Shown here piece by piece: positions 46,301 to 58,300 of a stretch of DNA of 64,000 bases. A model generated the notes under the pieces. That model was given only the letters and a program-made list of their open reading frames with translations, had not been told where the DNA came from and made no database searches. Numbering within the stretch: the first letter of the stretch is position 1; each line of letters begins with the position of its first letter. This DNA comes from Cordylochernes scorpioides (Eukaryota > Arthropoda > Arachnida > Pseudoscorpiones > Chernetidae), in the NCBI GenBank assembly GCA_030710605.1, contig CP092879.1:80329853-80393852 (forward strand). The letters are read 5' to 3'. The position numbers were made by a program, and so were the translations under genes.

Positions 46301-49300
46301 ATAATTTTTATTTTTAACATTGAAATATTTTAGCTATTTTTAAATTTATAAATAACTAGCGGATGTGTACCCGGCTTCGCCCGGGTTTTATCCGACTGAA
46401 AGTTTGCCTAACGAATATTATATATTATGAAGTATAATAAACAATGTTAAAGATTAGTTTTAATTATTAATCAAGATTGTGTGTGAATATGTGAGAAAGA
46501 TGTAATATCGTTGTTGTTTTCTTGGCCGACTGTTTTACATATGGTGTTATCTTAAAATTGCTTGTTTTGAATATTTTTTTAGATTGAGTTGAATGAATTG
46601 CTGAATTTTTTTGTATTTATATATAAATAAAATTAACTCTGTTGATTTTTTTTTGTATTTTATAGATAACAGCAAAGTTATGTATTTTAAAGTTAGGAAA
46701 AATATTTTGATGTTAAGCAAAACCTGCTCCATCTCGTTTTACATAAATGTTGAAAATTTGGTCGAAATTGATGCATTGTAACGAAAGTTTTTAGCGAACA
46801 CCACTTATGAAATTTGCATTTTATTAATATAGATATAATATAAATGAGTTTTAAAAATTGTTAAAAAAAAAATGCATCGGCCGGGAATCGAACCCTGGCC
46901 GCCCGCGTGGCAGGCGAGCATTCTACCACTGAACCACCGATGCTTTAAAAAAATCAAATTCATTTATCGTCGCGACCAGTGCTGCGCCCTAGCGGTAAAA
47001 GACTGGAACTAACGCTTTTTGGTTTTTTATTTAAAAAAAAAAGCACATTAACTTTTTTAGTTTTTTGAATAGCCTATATGTTAAACAAAATCTTCAGCTA
47101 CCTACATGCGAAATTCCATAATGATTGAGTCAGTAGATTTTGCGTGATGCGATAACAAACATCGATTTCGCATTTCATTTTTATATATATAAGGATAAGG
47201 ATTTCTTTTTAAATAAATAAATCTTTATAAAATGATCCAACAATGATTATGATAACATTTTATTTCAATATTCCATTTCTGTGTTATTATTAAAGATTTA
47301 AACACAAAATCAATAACACCTGCAGCAGCAGTGGATGCCTTTAATACATTAAAATTTATTTATTAAAAGACATTTCAGAAGAAGAAAGGCATGCATGTTT
47401 TTTCAAAATGCCATCTGGAATACATCCTGAATAGGATTTCAGTGCAAAAACAGATACCTATAAAGGAATTTTTTAAAAGATCTCTTCATGATTATTTTAA
47501 AATAATATTTTAAAATTTTCTTTTTATATATTTACCATATTTATTTCCTTTCAACTGCTATATTTTTCAATTAGAATAAAATATTATTTAATATATTATA
47601 TTTAATATTTTAATGTCTGTAGAGTTAATATTTGATTATATTACTGAAAAGAAACACATTGCCAATAAATTTATTTGTTACAATTATTTATGTTTCTAAA
47701 ATATGTATTAATGCCATTTTGTCACTGATACTAAAAGTTAATCATGAAAATAATATAAAAACACACAAGGGTTTCAATTAATATCATTAATTTATATTAC
47801 AAAGCTATTTAAAAAAAATATTATTTTAGCGAGTTAGATGATTACCTAATCATATAACCTTAATTCAACACTTCCTTTAATTCAACCGAAAGCTCTGATC
47901 CCTTTGGGTGTTGAATTAAAGAGGTTCGACTGTAGTATGTGACATTTCGATTACAGCATTGTTACCATCATCAGATAAAAGTACTGAATCGGTATTTTTG
48001 TCTGATGATGTTAACAACACTGTTACTGAAATGTCACACGCTATTTATCTATATGGTCTTGTGTTTATAATCCAAATTGTACCTTATCATACCTGGAATA
48101 TAAATGCCACACCAGAATGAAACCCTCCCCAGATGTAAGAAGTGTGTGTGTTGCCCAGCTCTGCAGATCCCATGAAAGTCACCCACCTGTTGGAGATGAT
48201 TAACCTTGAGTTCATGAAGTCAGAGTATGAGCTGACCAATGAGTGAGTGCCCAGTTGGCCGCCCTCCTCCCATTGGTAGACGACATGTTGCGCAGGCTGT
48301 GGTGGAAGGAGATCCAGGTCTGCATCACCCAGATGTACCCCTCCAACCTGCGCGGGTCCCGCAAGCTGCACTACAACACCACCCTGGAGACTGTCATCAA
48401 GATGTTGGTGAGACATGGTCCTGTTAGCTTATCAGTGGGTTGGGCCTCATGGAATGATTCTCTCTTCATTTTTTTTTTTTTGCTTATCCCTAGTACACGT
48501 GGTACAGGCCATGATAATCATGGTGGGTAGTTAGCGACTGCTTTTACTGTAAGTGCAACACATGTCTACACATGTGAAAACAGTTCGACTTTGCACTTAC
48601 AAATGTGCCAAAGCCCCGTTTGGTTACTTGCACTCGCTGGTGGGGTTGGACTTTTGCAAGAATTGGGGGCCATTGGAGCATTTTTTTTTTTTTAACAGAA
48701 AAAAGTGTCCAATGCGGGAATCGAACCTGGGTCGTAGTGGTCGAAAACCAAACGGTTTAACCGGCCTTCCACCGACCCCCTTCTCTCTTCATACCTACAT
48801 CAACCAATAATCCCAATGTTTCAGTGATTCTCTGTCACATTGCTCCTCCTTCCCCTGAGGACAGAGAGTCGCTGGGAATTAAATAAATTATTGGTTGAAG
48901 TGTTTTTTACAAACCATCTTCCAACCAACAAATAATCTACAGAAAAATATTTTCTTTAGGATAAACCTGCACCCCTTCAGTAGTATCCAACATTGTGTCA
49001 GTAGCAAGATTGATTGTTGCACTGCTCTGTTATCCTAACAAGGGGGTGTCAGGGTGAGGACAAACTGCACGAAACCACAGTGGGAGCCTGGTTCAGAGGT
49101 TCAGAGGTTCAGAGCATGTTGAAATGTAAGCTTCACACCTTCCAGCAGTTGTCTCTGAAAGGTGGTATTTCCAGATCAACAAGCTCAAGTGTGACTTCAT
49201 CGAGAGGTTCCTGTCCCTCTACCGGCCGCACATCCGGCCAGATGAGCCTCGTCCTCCCAAGATCAAACTGACCATGGCCATGGGGCAGAGCTGCATCACA

Positions 49301-52300
49301 TACTCCCCAGACTTTGGCAAAGTCCACCAAGTCATGACCCAGATTCTGTACATGGTGAGTCCATTCACATAGTTCAGTCTATCTCACATTGTTCAATCTA
49401 ACCTCAATTCTTTAGCCATCTCCCATTGTTAACTCCATCTCCTATTGTTCAGTCCATCGTCCATTGTTAACTACAACTACCATTGTTCACTCCAGCTTCC
49501 ATTATTCAATTCCAACTCCATTGTTACTCCCATTGTTGCTAGCCAGACCACAAATCAGTCTCCCACAGTCAGCTCTGGGCAGCCCCACTGGACTACACCA
49601 CCATTCGCTGACACACAAAAAGCTCACTGTGTGTGGTTTGTCATTTCAGAACACTTCTCTTACACCTCACCATAAATTCTCCCAGAGAGAAACAAGTATC
49701 CCCATCACCTTTCTGGATTTGTTGCCAATATATTCTAAACTATCTCTCATTACGATGTACTAGAGCGCCATCTGTTATCAAATTATAAAACTATTTTAGA
49801 GGCGTAATATTCTTTTTTTTTTTTTTTTTTTTTCCATCGCAGTAAGGACAGTAGAAATTGTTTTATTAAAAAAAAAAAAAAAGAATATTACGCCTCTAAA
49901 ATAGTTTTATCTCTCATTAATTGTTTAATTTTTAATATTTAGAAAGTCCCAAATATTTTAAGCCTGGTTCTAACAACATTGATCCCAAGTGAAGTTCCCA
50001 TAGCAAGGTTCAATGGTACTCAGTGTCAAGTAGTTGACCCAGGAGAGACCACAGCTTTAACAACATGGATACTTTTGGTCTCTCCTGGAGGTTGGTTGCT
50101 CATTGGAGTTTAGGTTTTGTCAGGTCAAGTCACCTTTTGTAATATAAAGATGATGGTTGGTCTCATGGGAGGTATCATGGTGTGGCAGTGCAACGAGACC
50201 ATGACCAAGATCCCCACCATCCCTTACCTCTTCAAAGAGTCCATGCCATCCTTCCTCCGCACCCACCTCTACACCTCCCAGCTGGAGAACTACCTGGGGA
50301 TCCTGAGGTCCCACCTCTCCTTCCACTTTGGGAAACTGGAGGAGTTTATGCAGCAGCTGGGTGAGCTCCTGATCCAATCCAGAAGAGCTTTCCACTCTAA
50401 CATGACATCTGGATTCAGCGAACTTTCCTATGTTTTAATAATAGCTTTTTTTTTAAATAAACGTTCTTCCCCTGACTTATAATTTAATAAAATCAATAAA
50501 ACATCCAGGGCTAAGTTTCTTGTATAATTTTATTTCTTCTCCTTTAGAGCTAACATGCTCTTCAACAGAAGCAACTAGGAGTTCTAGCTTGGACCTGTAT
50601 AGTTAGCTACAAGTTATAGTTACTACTCTTGAAGGTCAGGGGGGTTGGTGGAAGGCTGGTTAAACCTTTTGGTTTTCGACCACTACGTCCCGGGTTCGAA
50701 CCCGCATTGGACACTTTTTTCTGTTTAAAGAAAAAAAAATGCTCCAATGGCCCCCGATTCTTGCAAAAGTCCAACCCCACCAGCGAGTGCAAGTAACCAA
50801 ACGGGGCTCTGGCATTAGTAAGTGCAAAGTCGAACTGCTTTTCACATGTGTAGACATGTGGTGCACTTACAGTAAAAGCAGTCGCTAACTACCCACCATG
50901 ATTATCATGGCCTGTACCACGTGTACTAGGGATAAGCAAAAAAAAAAAAGAAGAGCTTTCCAATCTAACATGGCACCTGAATTCAGCGAACTTGCCTATG
51001 TTTTAATAATAGCTTTTTTTAAAAATAAACGTTCTTCCCCTGACTTATCTATATATATAAAAATGAATGTTTGTATGTTTGTTTGTTTGTATGTCCGGTA
51101 TACAAATTCGCAGTAGTTCACTAATTCAAACCAAAATTTCCATACATAGGTAAAAAAATACGGGGAAGACGATAGGCTATTTTAAAAAATATATAAATCA
51201 ATTATTAAAACTATATATTCAAATTATTCTACTTAGCTCACGAACAGCGCCCTCTATCAAATATTAGATTAAATTATGCTGATGCAAACAAATAGATAAT
51301 GCTAATAACAAACAATTATAAAAAAAACTTATCTAAATATATATCACTCGGGTAGATATGCACACGGGTCAATCCCGGGGTGAAGCCCGGGTCACCCGTC
51401 TAGTATTTTAATAAAATCAATAAAGCATCCAGGGCTAAGTTTCTTGTATAATTTTATTTCTTTTCCTTTAGGGCTAACATTGCCCTTCAACAGAAGCAAC
51501 TAGGAGTTCTAGCTTGGACCTGTATAATTAGCTACAAGTTATACTGCTATAGTTACTATTTTTGAAATTCTTATATATTAGCCGGAAAACAATAGAAATA
51601 AAATTGTACAAGAAAATTAGCCCTGAATTCTTTATTGATTTTATTGGAATATTTTTAGTTAATCACATATTATTTGTTTTTAAAAGGCAAATATAATATA
51701 AATTTTATATATTACCTGTTTAAACAGATTTTGATGAAGGCAGCCATACTGTCTACATGACTTATTTGCATATCCCCCCGTGTTGTTTGTTCTCAGCCAT
51801 GACCTACTCTTCTCTCATCAATGGAGAAGACCTCAGGGACACCGCAGACTTCCTCGACACCGACCCCAGCTTTGAAGCTCTCAAAGAGGTCTGTGATTGG
51901 CTACACTCTACTGTATTAGGATCTTGTTGCCTAGTCATTGCTATTTATAATCCAAATTGTACTTCAGCATTAAACCCCATCAACTAGTGTACATTTAAAA
52001 AGATAAAGGTCACGTCTCCCATCTTTGTCTTTTTAGTTCAATATCCTCCCAGAAAAATTTCCATATATGTTGTTGTTTCTTATCCCCTTGTGTAAAGATT
52101 ACACGAATTCCATGAGTTCATGCTCCTCGAGCTGTTTTAAATTTCCATATATAATGTACATTTGTTGGAAGAAACAAAATGGATTTTCCATATTTAATGT
52201 ACATTTGTTCTCCCAGTTGTCATGTATCCAACCTGTGGTGACAGAGGACAGAGGACTACGCCCAGCAGGGGATGACCCTGCGATCCAACAACTCCACCTT

Positions 52301-55300
52301 CGAGGTGGCCATCTTCAAGGTGGATGCCTCAGCTCTCTTTGCCTCCCTCAACACCATTGTGATGGAGATCCACCAGCAGCTGGTCGACCGCATCTCCAAC
52401 TTCCACATGGAAGAGAACAAGAGGTCGGTTCCCTCACATCTACACAATCTACCTGTATATATTGTACACTCTTGTGGACTTTACTTGTGGAATTCATTCA
52501 GAAGCACAAGGTAATAAGACTAAATAAATAAATAGTGTGTGACGTTTTGGTAACAACACTGTTACCGAAACATCCTGCACTATTTATTTATTTGGATTTG
52601 GTCTTGGTACCTTGTGTTTCCAATTTGATCTATTTGTGGTATACTCCTCTTTGATTTAGCTTCCTAGCCTGTTCATCCCAGATAGCAATTCCAGTTGACA
52701 TCCATGTCTTATTTTGACATATGAGGCCGTCTGGGAACACTTCCATTCTCTTTGGCAAAGCTATGCTCTCTCAGGCCGTTCTTGACAAGAGCACTGTAGG
52801 ATCCAATCCTAGTTCCTTCACCACAACACAGATTGGGAAATCAACAAAGAGGCCTGGACCAGCAATGTTGAAAAGTAAATCAGACCAAATGCAGTAGAAA
52901 CCTCAAGTCTTAAAAGTGCTTATGTAGTTCTGGGGTGTCATTGTTGTCCTGTCCCAACTTTCTGACAGATTCTACCTGGTGAGTGGTGAGCAGATCCTGC
53001 TAGCACCAGGCTGAATGCAGTTCCTGGTGATGATATGGTGCTGTCAAAATCCCTCTCCCCCTCACCTTAACTGAATGCGCGACTGTGCAGCCTGTGCGAC
53101 ATCTTCGATGGCATCAGGCAGAGAGTGATGGTGGTGCCGGCCACCACGAAGCAGATGCTGGAGATGGGGGACTACATCAAGGCCATCCAGGAGAAGGAGT
53201 TGGAGAAACTACACGACAGAGTGTGGGTTGGTGTGCCATCTCTCAGTTTCCCTACACTTGTTTCAATAGACAGCCTCTATGGAGATGACAACAGTGCTTG
53301 ATAGCCAACTTCTCTATATTTAACACAAGGTTCAAGACCAAATCCAAATAAATAATGTGTGTGAAGTTTTGGTAACAACGTTGTTACCATCAGACAAAAG
53401 TACTGAATGAGAAAATATATCATAGCATGAAGTAGTTAGTATCAAGTGTGTAACCCAACTTGCCCAACAGTAACTATTTAAAAGCATGCTGTGATATTTT
53501 TTCTCTCATTCAGTGCTTTTGTCTGATGATGGTAACAACGCTGTTATTAAAAAGTCACACACTATTTATTTATTTATTTGAATTTGGTCTTGTTACCTTT
53601 ATTTTTCTAAGCTATAATCCAAATTTAAACTATCATGGATTTGTGTTATTGTGTTTCTAATCTATAATCTAAATTGTACTTATCATGGATTGGTGTTTTT
53701 GTGTTTATAATCTATAACCCAAATTATCATCACATACACTATTTATTTATTTGGTCTTATTACCTTATCATTTATAATTAACTTCCAACACATTGTTTGG
53801 CATCAAGAGGTGACACCTGCGCAGCACTGTGTCCAGATGATGATAGACATCTACGGCATGAAGCAGGCGAGTGAGCTGGAGATGGAGGCCACCACCCGGT
53901 TGGTCAGCTGGCTCTTCACTGTCCAGCCCCGCTTCGACGCCGCTGGCGAAGTAAGTCTCCTGCTTCTACAATTTAATGATAGTTTTACCTTTTTTCTTTA
54001 AATATCTACATCTCACTGTGCAGGAAATGTTGAGCAAACCCCCCTCCCTCTCCTAAAGTAAAACTGTATTGATATAAGTAATGAAAAGCACACAAGAAAA
54101 TAATACCAAATAATTTAATAGTGTGTGATATTTCGGCAACAGCATTGTCACCATCATCAGACAAAAAAAAACATTTATTCTTTTGTCTGATGATGGTGAC
54201 AATGCTGTTGACGAAACGTCACACACTATTAAATTATTTGGTCTTATTTTCTTGTATTATAATCTATAATCCAAATTGTGCTTTACCATTAATAAAAAAC
54301 ATTAAATTGCGAGGAGAAAGGTTTCTTCAATCTTTAAAAAAAAACCTTTCACCTCACAATTTTGTGATTTTTATTATTTGCTCCTAGTGATTATATATCT
54401 TATGATATTTATGATAATATATGAATGCCGGCCAGGCAGCCTCTATCTTTATGATCTTATGATATGTATTAGATACACTAAACTTTGCTGCTGCTTATCA
54501 TCAAACAGCTCGAGGAGCATTAACTCATAATACAGGGTGTACCAGGTAAATTGGGAATTTCAACAATGGTATTTTAACTGAAATTTTTTGCAAGTAAAAA
54601 TTAAAATATCCTAATGAAATTTGACACAGTAGTAGATAAAAGGATATAGTTTTTATTTATTCAATGTAGTTTCCATTATTAGCTACAACAGTCTCGAGGC
54701 GAGTGCGGAATGAAGCACAGGCCTTGGCGACGATGACCTTGTCCATTTGGGTCATCACCGTGTGAACTGCTTTCTTGACAGACTGGATGGTGGTATGAGG
54801 AGCTTTGTTGACATCTCTCTCAACAACGCCCCATACATAGTAGTCGAGGGGATTGCAATCTGGAGAATTAGGGGGCCAAATATCAGGACCCCAGTGACTA
54901 GGGAGGTTAAGTGTCAGCCACGATTGTGTCTTTTTTGCCTTATGGGCTGGAGCTGAGTCCTGTTGGAAGACATACTTCCTTCCTGCGGCCACCATGTCCA
55001 TCCAAGGCTTCACAACGGTCTCCAGAACATTGATGTAGGTGTCAGCGTTCATCCTAAGGCCCTTCTCAAAGAAATGGGGAGGCATGACATCACCTTCACT
55101 GCTGATAACGCCAAGGACCATTACGGAGGCAGGAAATTTCGTGTGCATCACGACAGGTATCTCTGAGGGGTCTTTACAGATCCAGCGATCATTCCTGGGA
55201 TTTACCTTTTGGTCCACGTCAAAGTTCTTTTCGTCAGAGAAGAACCTTAGCATGCCAAAAGAGTCGTGTTTCAGGTTGTTGAGGAGGGCAGCAGCCTTTC

Positions 55301-58300
55301 CTTTTCTGTTATTCTTCATATTCTCAGTCAGCAACTGACCTTTCCGAAGGGCATAAGACTTGAGACCAAGGTCCTCATGGATAGTTCTGACAATTGTCAT
55401 AGAGCCAACGTCCATTTCCTTGGCTATGGCCCTCATGCTCTTCCCAGGGTTTCCATCAATCTTCTCCTTGACATTTTTGACAAATTCTTCGCCTCTTACC
55501 CTGTCCGATCGACGCGAGTGCTTTTTCCTTGTAGCTATCCCCTCTTTGTTACTGTCGGCCTCATCAAACTGCTTCTTGACACGATAAATAGTGGTTTTGG
55601 GCAACTTAAGAAAATCCACTATCTCTTTGGGGCTCCTTCCGGCGCGCAGAGTAACGATGATGGCAGCTCGATTTTCAAATTCTCGGTTATTCTTCATCAC
55701 TACACTGCGCACACATGTACTGTTGCATTTTACATGAATATGGCTACGTAATGAAAAAAAAACAAGTTTTTAATCTCAAGTAGTTTTTGTTTTATGGACT
55801 GTCAAAGTTAGTCCCAATTTACCTGGTACACCCTGTATTTGTGTAATCCTTGCATTTGTAAAAACCAAAAGTTTACAACCTGAATGGCAGAAGTTTATTT
55901 ATTTATTCTATTATCCCATGTGTCATTACACAATGTCATGGCGACTATTCCCATGTATCACAGAAGGTAATAAATGGTTTTATAGCTCCGGGTCACTGAA
56001 ACCTGGTTAGTGCTCATCTGTTATATCTTCAGGTAGTGTTGGATGTTCTGGTGGCTGCTGTCAATAGCTAATCATCAGTGTGGTTATTTATAATACAATA
56101 TAATGCAGCTTATGATCCCATCCCTGGACACTTTATTTTTCCGTTTATCACAATTCATACTTTCATACTTCATCCCTAAGGTTAGAAATAATTGTTATTT
56201 CTCCATTTAAATAAATTTCGATTTTTCGTTAAAAAGAAACACATGCGGGATAATTTTCAATGTCGTTCTACAGTGTGGTTAGCTGGCCTGTGATGTGTTT
56301 AGATTTATAAAATGCCACAATAACTCACTGATGGCTCCGGGTCAACAGCAATATTATGTACTGCTATCAAATATCAGCATCACCAAGCCTCTGTCCTCCA
56401 TGCTAGGGTCAGCTGCCAAGATGTCTGTTCTCCCTGTTGACTGCATCTGAAGCTGAGTCTGACTGCCACAGATTCTTTGACTCATATTGAGTCGGTGAAC
56501 GAGTGGATAACACCCTCGATTTCCGACAGTCATGAACTGGGATCAAATCCTGAGTTAACCTTTTGTTTATTATGTGTGAATCGAACTGGCTTTGGCCTCC
56601 TAGCACTAAGGAGGAATCACCGCCTAATTCTTATTTTAACGCTGGTTTTAATTATCTGCTTCTTGACTCTCTCAGCGAGCTAACTATAACTCCTTTCTAC
56701 TTGAATAACTGCTATTGTCTCGTCTCACCAACTCTAATGACTCAACCTCGTCTACTTTAATAACTCTTGTCTCACCAACTCTAATGACTCAACCTCGTCT
56801 ACTTTAATAACTCTTGTCTCACCAACTCTAATGACTCAACCTCGTCTACTTTAATAACTCTTGTCTCACCAACTCTAATGACTCAACCTCGTCTACTTTA
56901 ATAACTCTTGTCTCACCAACTCTAATGACTCAACCTCGTCTACTTTAATAACTCTTGTCTCACCAACTCTAATGACTCAACCACGTATACTTAATAACTC
57001 TTGTCTCACCAACTCTAATGACTCAACCTCGTCTACTTTAATAACTCTTGTCTCACCAACTCTAATGACTCAACCACGTATACTTAATAACTCTTGTCTC
57101 ACCAACTCTAATGACTCAACCTCGTCTACTTTAATAACTCTTGTCTCACCAACTCTAATGACTCAACCACGTATACTTAATAACTCTTGTCTCACCAACT
57201 CTAATGACTCAACCACGTACACTTAATAACTCTTGTCTCACCAACTCTAATGACTCAACCACGTATACTTAATAACTCTTGTCTCACCAACTCTAATGAC
57301 TCAACCTCGTCTACTTTAATAACTCTTGTCTCACCAACTCTAATGACTCAACCTCGTCTACTTTAATAACTCTTGTCTCACCAACTCTAATGACTCAACC
57401 ACGTATACTTAATAACTCTTGTCTCACCAACTCTAATGACTCAACCACGTATACTTAATAACTCTTGTCTCACCAACTCTAATGACTCAACCACGTACAC
57501 TTAATAACTCAATAACTGTCTTTATTTTCTAAAATCAAGATTATATACATTTCTAAAATTTACATAATTTAACAATAATTAACAAAAGTAAATTCTAACA
57601 ATTTTGCATATTTAAGGCTGGAACATACTCCCCCCGGCCGCTGAACTCTGGTTCAGATTTGAAGGGAAGCGGAGCCAACTTCGTAATAGGTCGTAGGTAG
57701 ACTCCGGTAGCAGCCCGAACTTGGGCAACTCGCACCTTCTGGTCTTGAAGAACGACAAATACTTCTCTGCAGTCTCGTGTTCTTTATCAGCTGGTCCCAA
57801 TATGAACACCAGGTCCAAAGCTACAGCAGTGTATTGACTATCTCTGTATTTGACATAGGTTGGTAGTTCAGTCCATTGTTTAGACTTCAGGTTCAACTTC
57901 CATAAATATTTCGACTCCTTCCCGGCGTGAACAAATACAGCTCTTACCCAATCCTGCACAATAGTAAAGTGATTGATATTTTTTGGATAGCCCTCTTTCT
58001 CACCAAGAATCGGAATAGTTGTATAACACCCCCAGGAATCTGTTTGAAGTCGGTAGTTATACAGATTACAGAAGTGTTGTTCCCACTGCATTCGAGGGAA
58101 TAGTAAAAGTTTCTTGTTGGTATAGCAAATCTGAAGAGAGAGAAATTTCTCTTTCCAAAATATTTTGTCTGATCCAATCAGATGCCAATCTTTGTTTAGG
58201 AGATGATAGGAGAAAACCTTGTAAGTAGAGTGGTCGCGGGTCTCTGCAAGCATAAACAAGAACGCCGATGGTGCAAATGTCATTGCCAGGACCAAGAGGT

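Larger units (their letters stand above)
46001..47937. mobile_element. pogo-like DNA element carrying a Helitron
   Basis: Left end CAGTATAACCTCGTTAATTC and right end GAATTAAAGAGGTTCGACTG form a good inverted repeat, flanked by TA. ATTCGACA motifs repeat inside the left part. No transposase frame; the middle (47200-47860) is AT-rich. Confidence 0.6.
50380..51660. repeat. duplicated 250-bp segment with insertions
   Basis: 50385-50635 and 50950-51580 are two copies (AGAGCTTTCCA...TAGCTACAAGTTATA). A SINE (50636-50945) lies between them and a Helitron interrupts the second. A shorter inverted piece follows at 51585-51660. Confidence 0.8.

Noticed and set aside
50117-50482. Longer reading of dynein exon 10 as a single 121-codon gene
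   Set aside because: Splice sites and neighbouring exons place only 50189-50360 in the dynein; the rest is intron.
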